Shown in pieces: positions 43,626 to 53,908 of a stretch of DNA of 64,000 nt (position 1 is its first letter; each line of letters opens with the position of its first letter). The notes below the pieces were generated by a model. That model ran no database searches, was not told the origin of the DNA, and saw only the letters and a program-made list of their open reading frames with translations. Both the position numbers and the translations under genes were made by a program. The DNA comes from Taibaiella chishuiensis (GTDB taxonomy: Bacteria > Bacteroidota > Bacteroidia > Chitinophagales > Chitinophagaceae), in contig NZ_PYGD01000005.1 in the NCBI RefSeq assembly GCF_003014535.1, forward strand, positions 186,001 to 250,000, given 5' to 3'.

Positions 43626-45461
43626 TTACCCAATAACAGGCAGGGTAAGCACTATACTGGTTCCGGTATCCGGATGACTCAGGATGTTAAGCCTGGCGTT
43701 AATCTCATCGGCTCTCCGCTGCATATTTACAAGGCCGTTGCCTGCCTGTTTTGCCTTTGGATCAAAGCCGGTCCCATCATCTTCAATGGTCATACATAAG
43801 CTGTCCTGGTCGATTTTGAACGAGATGGCTATTTGCCTGCATTGGCTGTATTTAACCGCATTATTCACGGCTTCTTTATAGATGAGGTAGATATTTTTCC
43901 GCATGTCCATTTCTGAATGTAAGTGCGCAATTGCTGCGGCGGCATTAAATGTGAATTGTACATCCGCATTCTCCGCCATATCGGCACCAAAGGCGCGCAT
44001 CCGCGCCAGTACCTGGTCCATCGCATCCAAACTCGGGTTTACACTCCAAATGATATCGCTGATATTTTCCTGTACGTTTTGTGTGGTGGCTTTTATTTTT
44101 TCCAGAATATTTTTCTGTACATCCGGCTGCGGCAGCATCAGGAGCGACTGGGTATAAAGCGATATGCTGCTGAGGGTGCTGCCTATATCGTCGTGCATAT
44201 CGGCACTAAGGCGTTGCCGGAGTTCCATCGTGCGTTTCAGTTCCTCCACATGTTTTTTTTCTTTTTCCCGCAGGTTCCGGTAATATCTAACCACTAAAAA
44301 GGCCGTAAACGCCGATGCAAAGATGGCGACTAATGCCCACATGCGTATCCGTGACAGTTGTTTGTAATTATCCAGTTTTTGTTTTTCCTCGGTCAGTGTT
44401 TTCATGTCTGCACGCTGTTGCGCACGCATAACCAGTAAGCTATTGAATATGGAATCACTTCGTTTAACATCGCGCATGGCCGAGTCGAGATAGACCAGGG
44501 CAAGCTGAGGGTTGCCGGTAAGTTGCTCATATTTGCTTTTAACGAGAAAATATTTTTCATACTTTAATAAGTAATTGGTTTCGGCAAGGTATTTCCGGGC
44601 AAGGATGAGTAAGGCATTTGCCCTGCCCCATTTTTTTTCTGTAAGATAAATATCAGCCAGGGGAATAGCAGCGCCCAGGGCCAATCCTTTGTCGCCAACC
44701 CTCAGCGCCCCATCCAAATCAATTTGTATCAGCGGCCTGGCTTGCTGGAATTTTTTTTGAAGATAATGGCAATAGCCTATGTTACCCAAGGTTATGGTCC
44801 GGTTTATATCGGGCATCTTTTGTTCTACCGTTGCATCCAATGCTTTCTGCAGATAATAGATCGCGGAATCCGGATTGTTCAACTCGATAAAACACACCCC
44901 GATATTGTTATAAAAGTCCCATTTTCTATTGGTATAAGGCTGGCCTTTCTTCATTAGTTCGATGGACTTTTTGTAATTTCTAAACTTGTAATATGCTTTA
45001 GCTATTTCCGAATAATATTCAGCGTAGCCCGTAATTGCCCCCGGGCCATGCAATTCCATTAATTTTTCTACTTCAAGAAAAACGGCAAATGCCTGTTCGT
45101 AATTCCGATGGGCTTCAAAATATTTTTGGGCGCAGACCACGTAACCCATTGCCTGCAGGTTAGGCAACTCTTTATACGCCTTGTTTATCTTATCTAAAAA
45201 CGCATCAACCTCTGCGGGATTTTTATCTTCATGCCCGTAAAAGCTCATTATCGCAACAAATGCAAGCAGCTCGTTGTCTCCTGTAGCTTTTGCCTGTTGC
45301 TGCCAGCGTTTTTCAAGCGCGGGTCTTAACGCAATGCTATCTATATAAACAGCTCTTAACGAGTCTAACATCAGCCCTTTTTTATAGGTGCCGTTCGTTT
45401 GAGCGTTTATAAAAGTGCCTTGTATTATACAATAAAAAATAAGTATGTAGACTAGTCTCAT
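43626..45461 (-). CDS. TPR-containing sensor histidine kinase (HisKA_3 type)
   Basis: About 611 residues. A signal or anchor peptide (MRLVYILIFYCIIQGTFINAQ) precedes a periplasmic TPR region (for example NYEQAFAVFLEVEKLMELHG and NPDSAIYYLQKALDATVEQK). One membrane helix follows near residue 370 (MWALVAIFASAFTAFLVVRY), then the dimerisation/phospho-acceptor motif RLSADMHDDIGSTLSSISLY, and an ATPase domain with YKEAVNNAVKYSQC (N box) and DDGTGFDPKAKQAGNGLVNM (G boxes). The ATG at 45461 is used because the longer frame begins with GTG at 45482 and spoils the signal peptide. It pairs with the downstream NarL-type regulator. Confidence 0.92.
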   Translation of the reverse strand: MRLVYILIFYCIIQGTFINAQTNGTYKKGLMLDSLRAVYIDSIALRPALEKRWQQQAKATGDNELLAFVAIMSFYGHEDKNPAEVDAFLDKINKAYKELPNLQAMGYVVCAQKYFEAHRNYEQAFAVFLEVEKLMELHGPGAITGYAEYYSEIAKAYYKFRNYKKSIELMKKGQPYTNRKWDFYNNIGVCFIELNNPDSAIYYLQKALDATVEQKMPDINRTITLGNIGYCHYLQKKFQQARPLIQIDLDGALRVGDKGLALGAAIPLADIYLTEKKWGRANALLILARKYLAETNYLLKYEKYFLVKSKYEQLTGNPQLALVYLDSAMRDVKRSDSIFNSLLVMRAQQRADMKTLTEEKQKLDNYKQLSRIRMWALVAIFASAFTAFLVVRYYRNLREKEKKHVEELKRTMELRQRLSADMHDDIGSTLSSISLYTQSLLMLPQPDVQKNILEKIKATTQNVQENISDIIWSVNPSLDAMDQVLARMRAFGADMAENADVQFTFNAAAAIAHLHSEMDMRKNIYLIYKEAVNNAVKYSQCRQIAISFKIDQDSLCMTIEDDGTGFDPKAKQAGNGLVNMQRRADEINARLNILSHPDTGTSIVLTLPVIG

Positions 45462-45686
45462 CTGTAATGATATACTATGCACTACGAATATAAAACTGAT
45501 TTAACAGAAATCAGCGTGTAACATTCTAAATTCAATGTACCAGTTTGATCGAAAGCTACGCTACTGCAATAACTGGAAGAAAAAGTCATCAGCAATTTCT
45601 GTAATTTGTAAATTCAGGCAAATTTTTCACCGGAGGCACACATCAAAAAAAACCGGGATCCGCAAGAATCCAAAAGCTTACTGAAT

Positions 45687-46178
45687 ATGGCAAACGATAT
45701 CATTAAATTATTACTTCAACTCGTGATCCTGGGTATTGTTGGTGGCGGGGTCTCTTATTTGTACAACAGGCTTCAAAAGAACAGGGAGCTGGTACTCAGT
45801 TTAATCAGCCAAACCTCGAACGTTCATACGGATTTTCTGGCGCTTCGCTATAAATACAATGCATTTTTCGATGACAGCGGCAAACCCATCAGGAGCGGTT
45901 TGCAGCCCGATGATATCGAAAAAATAAAATGGAAATACTATGAAGAGGTCTGCATCCTGCTCAGCAGGTTCCAAAGTTTAAAACCACTATTGAATAAATT
46001 TCTACCGAAAAATAATACCGACATTTCCATGATAGACGGATATTATCAAACTTTCCGCAGAAACGTAAGAAGTAACCAACCCATCTTTCAAACAGAGGAG
46101 GGTAAAACAGGTGAAGGATTGAAAGCGTTAAAGACATTGCATTATCACCTGGTTAGAACATTGGCAGACAAAACATGA
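45687..46178 (+). CDS. Hypothetical protein with N-terminal membrane anchor
   Basis: A 163-residue protein with one N-terminal helix (IIKLLLQLVILGIVGGGVSYL) and a helical cytoplasmic part (LISQTSNVHTDFLALRYKYN, then KWKYYEEVCILLSRFQSLKP). No family recognised. The start follows AT-rich sequence with no clear promoter box. The next gene is 124 nt downstream on the same strand and has no evident functional link. Confidence 0.6.
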   Translation: MANDIIKLLLQLVILGIVGGGVSYLYNRLQKNRELVLSLISQTSNVHTDFLALRYKYNAFFDDSGKPIRSGLQPDDIEKIKWKYYEEVCILLSRFQSLKPLLNKFLPKNNTDISMIDGYYQTFRRNVRSNQPIFQTEEGKTGEGLKALKTLHYHLVRTLADKT

Positions 46179-46302
46179 GCGAAGACATGGTTACCTTAAA
46201 TAACAGTTACGAATTAACTAATCAGGATCAGATTGAATTTACCCGGTAGAAAACTGTAGCTGTTGTTCCGTAACGACCTTGTTCTTGAATATCTTTCATT
46301 TT

Positions 46303-46935
46303 ATGCATAATCGATACACTATCCCCAGGTATTCGTTCCTCCACATTTCGATGATCATCGTGGTTATACACCTACTGGCACAATGGCCCTGCACCGTAGA
46401 TGCAAAAGACAATCCGGATCACATCGACAATAGATTTAGTTATCAGGAGTTTCAGGGCAACAAGTTTACCTGGTATAATGGCATAGATACGGATTACGTG
46501 ATGGATCCGATTGCCGATACGCTTGTTTACTTCCTATTTATATATCCCCAAAGAATCGTGAGGGTAAATGAAGACTCCGTCCAGGTAAAAGAGCTTGCCA
46601 ATTTCGAAGGTGAGGGCTCCCCAATAAAGGACTATTTCAAGAAAATGTTCAGCAAGGAGATTCCGGCCCTGCTGGATACCATAGAAGCGCTATGCTTCAG
46701 ACACCTCGTTATTGATGATCAAGGTAAAATTATTTTTTATGAAGCACGATGGTACCGGCAAGAAGAATATCATGAAATAGAAGACCCGTATTTTTTAGAT
46801 AAAATTGCTTCGATAATCGCACGAAGCGGTCCGTGGTTAAATCCGAAAAAGAGCAAAGAACATTCCTTCGGCTATATTCCCGCCGGCTTTACCTTATATA
46901 TTAAACAAGGGGTAACTGTTACTGATGAACAGTAA
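46303..46935 (+). CDS. Hypothetical exported protein
   Basis: A 210-residue protein. The ATG at 46303 gives an N-terminus with a hydrophobic core (FLHISMIIVVIHLLAQWPC), consistent with a signal peptide or anchor ending near DAKDN. The longer frame starts with TTG at 46279. The mature part (EFQGNKFTWYNGIDTDYVMD, then DTLVYFLFIYPQRIV) has no recognisable motif. Its role is unknown. Confidence 0.55.
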   Translation: MHNRYTIPRYSFLHISMIIVVIHLLAQWPCTVDAKDNPDHIDNRFSYQEFQGNKFTWYNGIDTDYVMDPIADTLVYFLFIYPQRIVRVNEDSVQVKELANFEGEGSPIKDYFKKMFSKEIPALLDTIEALCFRHLVIDDQGKIIFYEARWYRQEEYHEIEDPYFLDKIASIIARSGPWLNPKKSKEHSFGYIPAGFTLYIKQGVTVTDEQ

Positions 46936-47097
46936 GCATAAGGACAGATATATGCAAAAACGGGCACTTACCAACGATGTGGTAACAAAACGAAAAATCG
47001 GTGTATGTCCTGCTCAAAAAAATTGTAATTTTCCTAAGCCTTAATGAATCGTCTTCAGACGCAAACGGGCCACTGTAATCCATTACACGCATTTCCG

Positions 47098-47901
47098 ATG
47101 ATATACAAAGAAATAATACCACCGCCCATCCTGCAACCTTATATCCACCAGTTGCTGCTGATCAAAAGCGAGGGTAAGACGGCAGGAACAACAGCGTTTA
47201 AGGTATTTGCAGATGGTTTGCCCGGTCTTATATTCCAACAATATGCCGGTTCATTTTGTGATCGGGATGGCAACCCATTACCGCAGCTGTTCGTACACGG
47301 ATTGACAACAAGGTATTCCGAAAAAACAGCAACGGGCGCGTTCTACAATCTTACTGTGCGCCTGAAACCCTATGGACTAAAAGTGCTTTTCGGGGTTGAT
47401 GCCCATTTGCTCACCGACTGTTATCTACCCCTGGAGACATTGGTAAAAAATTCCCTTGCTGAAAAACTTAGCGAAGCCATAACGCTGCATGATAAGATAG
47501 CAATACTGAATGCTTTTTTTATTGCCCGGATCGGCGCCGGCCAGGATAGTGAGCAGGCGAAGATCGCACAGGTTGTCAAAAAAATCCACAGTACCAACGA
47601 AGATTTATCCTTAAGTAGTATCCCGGCTATGCTGCGCATTTCGGAGCGTTCATTGGAACGCCTCATGAAGCGTTATGTTGGTGTTAGCCCAAAACTTTAC
47701 CAGAGGATAGGCCGCTTCCAAAACACATTGACCCATCTTTATAATAACCCCACCGATCGGTTAACCCGGCTGGCCTATGCCCATGCCTATTCCGACCAAT
47801 CACATTATATAAGGGAATTTAAACAATTCGCGGGTATGTCGCCGGGCGCCTTTCGCAAAAGGGGATTGTCGCAGTTGCGCAACTTCCCGGAATGGCGCTA
47901 A
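47098..47901 (+). CDS. AraC-family transcriptional regulator
   Basis: A 267-residue regulator from the ATG at 47098 (MIYKEIIPPPILQPYI), where the family's N-terminal segment begins; an ATG at 47044 adds 18 residues. The N-terminal half is a cupin-like sensing region (FADGLPGLIFQQYAGSF, then FYNLTVRLKPYGLKVLFGVD). The C-terminal AraC HTH is LSLSSIPAMLRISERSLERL, MKRYVGVSPKLYQRIGRFQN, then SDQSHYIREFKQFAGMSPGA. It sits directly before the FMN reductase gene on the same strand (about 60 nt), so it may regulate that enzyme. Confidence 0.87.
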   Translation: MIYKEIIPPPILQPYIHQLLLIKSEGKTAGTTAFKVFADGLPGLIFQQYAGSFCDRDGNPLPQLFVHGLTTRYSEKTATGAFYNLTVRLKPYGLKVLFGVDAHLLTDCYLPLETLVKNSLAEKLSEAITLHDKIAILNAFFIARIGAGQDSEQAKIAQVVKKIHSTNEDLSLSSIPAMLRISERSLERLMKRYVGVSPKLYQRIGRFQNTLTHLYNNPTDRLTRLAYAHAYSDQSHYIREFKQFAGMSPGAFRKRGLSQLRNFPEWR

Positions 47902-47963
47902 ACGGCTGTCGGATTTATACTATTCCCGACGGATTGCCTGTGCGTCCTTTGCATAAAAAAGAA

Positions 47964-48542
47964 ATGCAAAAAGAGAAATTTACCGTTGCCGTTATTGTCG
48001 GTAGCCTGCGCGCCGCTTCGTTATCCTTAAAAATGGCAGATTTCCTGTGTAACCAGCAATACCGGCTATTGGCGCTACAGATCATTCCAATAAACGACCT
48101 GTCGTTGTATAATGAAGACAGGGAAACAGCGCAGCCACCCCGGGCCTGGCAAAAGTTCCGGGACTGCATCCGGGAGCAGGATGCTGTACTCTTCATTACA
48201 CCCGAATACAACCGGTCGGTACCCGCAGCACTGAAAAACGCGGTAGATATAGGTTCTGCGCCGCATGGCCACAATGTCTTCCGGAATAAGCCTGCCGCCA
48301 TCATCAGCCTCTCTCCCGGTAAAATGGGCGCTTTCGGGGCCAATCATCATTTACGGCAAAGCCTGGTATTCCTGGATATGCCCACCCTGCAACAGCCCGA
48401 AGCCTATATCGGGAACAGCGAAGCGCTGTTTACGACAGCGGGAACAATGACTGACGGGCACACCAGGGATTACCTGGCTGGCTTTATGGATGCCTTCGCC
48501 GGTTGGATCAGCCGGCATACACAGGCTAAACCCGGCCGATAG
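47964..48542 (+). CDS. NADPH-dependent FMN reductase family protein
   Basis: A 192-residue flavodoxin-fold reductase. VAVIVGSLRAASLSLKMADF is the FMN-phosphate loop (GSLR), FITPEYNRSVPAALKNAVD is the second FMN-contact motif, and PAAIISLSPGKMGAFGANH the third. The family reduces quinones, azo compounds, chromate or FMN with NAD(P)H. The start at 47964 (MQKEKFTVAVIVG) is chosen because the conserved strand starts there; an upstream in-frame start at 47892 would overlap the AraC gene. The context suggests a regulator-enzyme pair for redox or xenobiotic response. Confidence 0.88.
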   Translation: MQKEKFTVAVIVGSLRAASLSLKMADFLCNQQYRLLALQIIPINDLSLYNEDRETAQPPRAWQKFRDCIREQDAVLFITPEYNRSVPAALKNAVDIGSAPHGHNVFRNKPAAIISLSPGKMGAFGANHHLRQSLVFLDMPTLQQPEAYIGNSEALFTTAGTMTDGHTRDYLAGFMDAFAGWISRHTQAKPGR

Positions 48543-48753
48543 TGCGCCTACAAGCCTAATCTTTGCATACAGGATGTTATAAAGCTGCTACAACACGGTA
48601 ATACCCACCAGGCACGTTCAATTATTAATAATTTGACAATACCTTGATTCATAATATTCTGGCACTTTTGCATGTCGCAAGATCTTCCTTACCTGCGCAG
48701 TATAACCGGCAACGGCTACCGGCAGCGGAAGGAAGCAGGACGCGTTGAATATT

Positions 48754-50577
48754 ATGAAAAGAATTGTTTGGTGTGCGTTGAGTGTACTGCTTTGCCTGTT
48801 GATTGCATTCTCCCTGTCGGCAACAAGAAACCAGGATATCCTTTCCCAAAATGCGATGCTGCAATTCAAGCAGGATGCAAAGGCCTTTGCCGGCGCTGCA
48901 ACAACATTGCAGGATAAAATGAACGCGCTGAGCGCCGAAAACCCGGAGACTATAACTGCGGCTGTTAACGCTTTGAAAGCTACAAGGCTCGCTTATAAAA
49001 AGATCGAGTATTTTATGGAGTACTACTTCAAGTATCCCGTCAATCTTTATAACCGAGCGCCTGTTTATGAAATCGAGGAGCCTTATATGGAATTCCAGGC
49101 CCCGGTGGGCCTGCAGGTTATCGAAGACCTGTTATTAGACGAAGCCTGTTTCGAAAATAAAAAGGCGCTATTGGAGCAAGCGGCAACCATTCAATCTTCG
49201 GCTGCGGATATACCGGCAATCCTATATGGCTTAACGGTCCATGACGGACAAATTGCCGCAGCAATCAGGCAGGAACTGGTACGCATAATTACCTTAGGCA
49301 TTACGGGTTACGATGCACCCAAACTAAAAACCGGTATTACCGAATCTGCGGCTGCGTTACAGGCCGTACAAAACGTGTTGCGCCCGCTATTGGAACATGA
49401 CCTGAGCCCCAACGCAGACAGCGTTTCGAAGTACCTGGATGCCAGCCTGGCCTATTTAACAGGAGATGTTTCTTTCGACGACTTCGACAGGATGGCCTTC
49501 CTTACGCAAGCGGCCTTACCGTTACAAACACACCTGAATAAATGGATCAAAAACCAGCATTGGAGCGTCGATGATGCATCCCTGCTGAATGACCATGCGC
49601 CTAACCTGTTTAGCCCCGGCCTTTTTAAGCAGGATTCTTTTCTCAGCAATCCTAAAGACACGGGTGTTTTTATTGTCCGCCTCGGCGCTGCACTCTTCGC
49701 CGAAAAAAAGCTGTCCGGGAACGGGAAAAGAAGTTGTGCTACCTGTCATCGGCCGGATAAATATTTTACCGATGCCCTACCCCGGAGCATTGCTTTTAAC
49801 GAGGTAGATACCGTGGTGCGTAACGCGCCCAGCTTATTATATGCCGCTTTGCAACATGGACAGTTTTTAGACGCAAGAGCAGCATCGCTGGAAGAACAAA
49901 TCGTCGCGGTGCTGGGCAATCCTAACGAGATGAATGCAGATTTGAAAAAGGTTGCCGGTAATATCAATGATAAAGCCTACCGCAAATTATTCAGGAAGGC
50001 ATTCCCCGGAGTGCATAAAGATTCCCTGGTTTCCGTTGCGACTATTTCAAGGGCCATTGCTGCTTATGAGCGAACGCTTACACCCTTCAACGCTCCCTTT
50101 GACCGGTATATACAGGGAGATCGCAGTGCCATGAATGCAGCACAGATCAGGGGATTTAATTTGTTTATGGGCAAGGCCCAATGCGGCACTTGTCATTTTG
50201 CACCGGTATTCAATGGCTTGCTTCCGCCTTTATACACCGTTACAGAACTCGAAGTACTTGGCGTACCCAAAAACGGGAGTCTAACCGAGCCGTTATGGGA
50301 TGAGGATGAAGGAAGGTATGGCGTATTTAAAATTAAGTTTTATAAAGGCGCATTTAAAACGCCTACCGTCCGCAATGCCAGTGCAACGGCGCCCTATATG
50401 CACAACGGGAGCTTCAAAACCATGGAAGAGGTTATTGAATTTTATAATAAAGGCGGGGGAACCGGTATAGGTCTTGACCAACCCACACAAACGCTTTCTG
50501 CGCGGCCGCTCCACCTTAGCCCCGGGGAAGTAAAAGAGATTGCAGCTTTTATCGTTGCGTTGCAGGATCAAATCTAA
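48754..50577 (+). CDS. Di-heme cytochrome c peroxidase with imelysin-like N-terminal region
   Basis: A 607-residue exported protein (MKRIVWCALSVLLCLLIAFS). Residues ~30-270 are helical and resemble imelysin/EfeO-type sequence (ALKATRLAYKKIEYFMEYYF, then YNRAPVYEIEEPYMEFQAPV). From about residue 290 comes a MauG/CcpA-type peroxidase with two c-type haem motifs, CATCH (in KRSCATCHRPDKYFTDAL) and CGTCH (in AQCGTCHFAPVFNG), and FKTPTVRNASATAPYMHNG near the C-terminus. Members reduce H2O2 or oxidise partner proteins in the periplasm. The metallophosphatase gene follows 109 nt downstream. Start at ATG 48754; a TTG at 48745 precedes it. Confidence 0.86.
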   Translation: MKRIVWCALSVLLCLLIAFSLSATRNQDILSQNAMLQFKQDAKAFAGAATTLQDKMNALSAENPETITAAVNALKATRLAYKKIEYFMEYYFKYPVNLYNRAPVYEIEEPYMEFQAPVGLQVIEDLLLDEACFENKKALLEQAATIQSSAADIPAILYGLTVHDGQIAAAIRQELVRIITLGITGYDAPKLKTGITESAAALQAVQNVLRPLLEHDLSPNADSVSKYLDASLAYLTGDVSFDDFDRMAFLTQAALPLQTHLNKWIKNQHWSVDDASLLNDHAPNLFSPGLFKQDSFLSNPKDTGVFIVRLGAALFAEKKLSGNGKRSCATCHRPDKYFTDALPRSIAFNEVDTVVRNAPSLLYAALQHGQFLDARAASLEEQIVAVLGNPNEMNADLKKVAGNINDKAYRKLFRKAFPGVHKDSLVSVATISRAIAAYERTLTPFNAPFDRYIQGDRSAMNAAQIRGFNLFMGKAQCGTCHFAPVFNGLLPPLYTVTELEVLGVPKNGSLTEPLWDEDEGRYGVFKIKFYKGAFKTPTVRNASATAPYMHNGSFKTMEEVIEFYNKGGGTGIGLDQPTQTLSARPLHLSPGEVKEIAAFIVALQDQI

Positions 50578-50686
50578 CCGGTAAGATCCCGTCTCTTGCA
50601 GGACGAAACAATTTCGTCACAATTAGTTAACTTACAACCTGTTATTAAATGAAAGGAAGGGGCGTCCTTTGCGCAAAATTACCAAT

Positions 50687-53600
50687 ATGCTCAAAAAGAT
50701 ACCCGCTTTGTTGTGCTCCGGCTTACTCCTGCTGGCCGGCGCAACAGCCTTTGGTCAACCGGTGCAAACCTTGATCAGAACCGTTAATTCCGTGGAAGAC
50801 GATGCAGAACAATGTATACCGGGCGGCACCGGCGTTTTCGGCAAAATGAACCTTGGCAGCTCCGACCTCGATATCTGTACCGATGGTACGCAAAAACTGA
50901 TGATGGGCATGCGTTTCAAGAACCTGCCTATTCCATCGCAGGCCATTATCCAAAGCGCCTACATCCAGTTCACAACTAAAGGCGATTCCAACCCGATCGC
51001 AGGCGATGTCTATATTACCGTACAGGACAGCGACAGTACCGCCGCCTTCGTAGATACCTTATACAACATGTCGGGCCGGCCTATGGTGGCGGATTCCACA
51101 CTATGGCCTACAAATGCAAGCCCCACCTGGTCCGGCGCAGCAGGCGGCACAGCAGGCCCGGATCAGAAGACCACCAACTTTGCCAGTGTGCTGCAAAAAG
51201 TAATCAACCGGCCGGGCTGGAATGGCAGCTCGCTCGTGGTCACGATGAAAGGTGAAGGCACCAAGTCTGCCTGGACCTATAATGGCAGCCCCTTATATGC
51301 GCCAAAGCTGATCATCCAGTACGAAGGTTATCCGACACCGATGCCGGTTACTAACTTCCCGGTACGCAAAGCAAGCTCCTGGAAATACCTCGACGACGGT
51401 TCGGATATGGGAACGGCCTGGACTGCCCCCACGTTCAACGATTCGTCCTGGAGTTACGGTCCCGGAAAATTAGGATACAATGATAATGCAGCCGCAATTA
51501 TCAGTTACGGCCCCAATCCCGCGAACCGTTACATCACCTATTATTTCAGAAAGCAATTCAATATACCCAGCCTGGCAGCGCTTGATGATACACTCGTTGT
51601 AAGCCTGCTGAGAGATGACGGCGCTATCGTTTTTATAAACGGCGCAGAAGTACTGCGGAGTAATATGCCCTCCGGTGCGGTTAACTACCGTACCAAAGCG
51701 CTTACCGATGTCAATGGCACAGACGAATCTGCATACACTTCATATTATGTTCCCAGGAATTTATTTGTAAACGGCCTGAATACAATCGCTGTTGAAGTCC
51801 ATCAAAAAGACAGCCTGAGCGACGACCTGGGCTTCGATCTCGAACTTAAAGAAAGAGCGCTGCCCGCTTTGATCAGGGGACCTTACCTGCAAATGGCCAC
51901 GCAAACCAGTATGAATATCCGCTGGCGTACCGACGAACCCGTAGCCGGGCAGGTACATTACGGCACCTCGATCGGGGCGTTGACGCAAGTGGCCGCCGAT
52001 CCCGCATTATTGACGGAACATGAAATCAAGCTTACCGGCCTTACGCCTTATACTAAATATTATTATGCAATCGGCACCTCTTATGGCGCTCCCCTGCAAG
52101 GCGATACTGCCAACTATTTCTACACGCTTCCTCCTGCAGGTAATAGCGACAATCTCTACCGCATTGGCGTGATCGGCGATTGTGGCAACAACTCTACGAA
52201 CCAGCGCAGCGTAAGGGATAAGTTATCGGCCTACCTGGGCAACAATTATATGAACGCCTGGATTTTACTGGGCGACAATGCCTACAATACCGGTACGGAC
52301 GCAGAATACCAGGCAGAGTTCTTTAATATCTACAAAGACCAGTTCCTGAAACAGAATCCCTTATTCCCGGCGCCGGGCAATCATGATTATGGTAACAGCC
52401 AGAGTTCCCCTTCTGTAGGCAATCATATTCTTGCACCGTATTACCAAAACTTCACCATGCCTACCCATGGCGAAAGCGGCGGCCTGGCTTCAAACTCAGA
52501 AGCATTCTATTCCTTCGATATCGGCAATGTGCATTTCCTCTCCCTCGACTCTTACGGCAAGGAAGATGGAGCAACAACCCGGCTCTATGATACCACCGGA
52601 GCCCAGGTACAGTGGATCAAACAAGACCTGCAGGCCAATAGCAATAAAGGCTGGACGGTTGTCTACTGGCATCATCCGCCTTATACCATGGGTTCTCATA
52701 ACTCAGATGCAGAAACAGAATTGGTGAACATCAGGCAGAATTTTATCCGTATCCTGGAGCGTTATGGTGTAGACCTGATCCTGTGCGGTCACAGTCATGA
52801 TTACGAACGGTCCAAACTGATGAAAGGACATTATGGCGCCGAAGCTTCTTTCGATCCCGCCACGCATAACCTGAGCCAGTCGACAGGTTTATATAACGGT
52901 TCTCTGAATTCCTGTCCTTATATCAAAGATTCAAGCAATAACTACCAGGGAACAGTTTATGTCGTTTCCGGTTCGGCAGGACAGCTCGAAGGCGAGCAGC
53001 CTAACTATCCCCACGACGCATTGCCATTTGCAAATTCGACAGTGGGCGGCTCTATGATCCTGGAAGTAAAAGGAAACAGGCTGGATGCCAAATGGATCTG
53101 TTCAGATGGCACGATCCGCGATAAGTTCACCATGATGAAAGATGTAAACAAAAAAGTGGTTGCCCCGATTACTCATGGTGCATCCATCAACCTGGAGGCA
53201 AGCTTTAATAGTGACTATACCTGGCAGGGCGTAAACAGCAACAGCAAATCAGTAACCGTTAGTCCCGTCGATACAACCGTCTATACCGTAAAAGACAGCA
53301 ACACCTGTCTCGCAGATACATTCGTAGTCCAGGTGAGCAGCGCTCCCTTGCCGCTTAGCTGGGGTTATATCAAGGCCAGCCGGTACGACGAACGTTCCAA
53401 CCTGGTGTCCTGGGAAACCTTACAGGAAAAGAATGTGCAGGTATTCGAAGTCGAGCGTTCTGAAAATGGCGCTTCCTTCTTCCCTGTCGGAACAGTAGCA
53501 GCGACGGGCAATTCGATGACTCCGGTCGCCTATACCTTCCTGGATAAGACGATCGCGATAAGCAAACCGGTATATTATTACCGCATCCACCAGAAAGACA

Positions 53601-53908
53601 TCGATGGCAAATCGAGTTATTCCGCTACGGTACAGGTATCCGGTACCAACAATACGGCCGCGACTACGGAAGTTATCGTAGCGCCGAATCCTGCACATGC
53701 CGGTCAAATGCAGATATCGATAAGCGGTAGCGGGTCCGTTACCGCAAACATGGTACTGACCGACCTGTCCGGCAGTGTGATCACTAAAAAAACATGCCAG
53801 CTCACGAACAAGGGACAATTGTTCCTGCCGCAAATAAACAGTGGTATCTACCTGCTCTCCGTGATCACGGAAGGCAACTCAAGTGTACGAAAAATCGTCA
53901 TTCCATAA
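50687..53908 (+). CDS. Purple-acid-phosphatase-like metallophosphoesterase with T9SS sorting domain
   Basis: About 1073 residues with signal peptide MLKKIPALLCSGLLLLAGATA. The first ~220 residues (SAYIQFTTKGDSNPIAGDVY) and the next ~160 are beta domains. An FN3/purple-acid-phosphatase N-domain follows (PYLQMATQTSMNIRWRTDEP). The catalytic metallophosphoesterase domain covers residues ~500-790 and shows the metal-ligand blocks IGVIGDCGNNS, LLGDNAYNTG, PGNHDYG, YWHHPPYTMGSH and ILCGHSHDYERS. A PKD-like segment, an FN3-like unit and a sorting domain (VIVAPNPAHAGQMQI, then QINSGIYLLSV) end it. It probably releases phosphate from organic phosphates outside the cell. ATG 50687 is preferred; a TTG precedes it at 50669. 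Confidence 0.9.
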   Translation: MLKKIPALLCSGLLLLAGATAFGQPVQTLIRTVNSVEDDAEQCIPGGTGVFGKMNLGSSDLDICTDGTQKLMMGMRFKNLPIPSQAIIQSAYIQFTTKGDSNPIAGDVYITVQDSDSTAAFVDTLYNMSGRPMVADSTLWPTNASPTWSGAAGGTAGPDQKTTNFASVLQKVINRPGWNGSSLVVTMKGEGTKSAWTYNGSPLYAPKLIIQYEGYPTPMPVTNFPVRKASSWKYLDDGSDMGTAWTAPTFNDSSWSYGPGKLGYNDNAAAIISYGPNPANRYITYYFRKQFNIPSLAALDDTLVVSLLRDDGAIVFINGAEVLRSNMPSGAVNYRTKALTDVNGTDESAYTSYYVPRNLFVNGLNTIAVEVHQKDSLSDDLGFDLELKERALPALIRGPYLQMATQTSMNIRWRTDEPVAGQVHYGTSIGALTQVAADPALLTEHEIKLTGLTPYTKYYYAIGTSYGAPLQGDTANYFYTLPPAGNSDNLYRIGVIGDCGNNSTNQRSVRDKLSAYLGNNYMNAWILLGDNAYNTGTDAEYQAEFFNIYKDQFLKQNPLFPAPGNHDYGNSQSSPSVGNHILAPYYQNFTMPTHGESGGLASNSEAFYSFDIGNVHFLSLDSYGKEDGATTRLYDTTGAQVQWIKQDLQANSNKGWTVVYWHHPPYTMGSHNSDAETELVNIRQNFIRILERYGVDLILCGHSHDYERSKLMKGHYGAEASFDPATHNLSQSTGLYNGSLNSCPYIKDSSNNYQGTVYVVSGSAGQLEGEQPNYPHDALPFANSTVGGSMILEVKGNRLDAKWICSDGTIRDKFTMMKDVNKKVVAPITHGASINLEASFNSDYTWQGVNSNSKSVTVSPVDTTVYTVKDSNTCLADTFVVQVSSAPLPLSWGYIKASRYDERSNLVSWETLQEKNVQVFEVERSENGASFFPVGTVAATGNSMTPVAYTFLDKTIAISKPVYYYRIHQKDIDGKSSYSATVQVSGTNNTAATTEVIVAPNPAHAGQMQISISGSGSVTANMVLTDLSGSVITKKTCQLTNKGQLFLPQINSGIYLLSVITEGNSSVRKIVIP

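Noticed and set aside
45496-45514. Inverted repeat CTGATTT-N5-AAATCAG upstream of the TPR kinase gene
   Set aside because: Short and not repeated at other promoters; no basis for calling it an operator.
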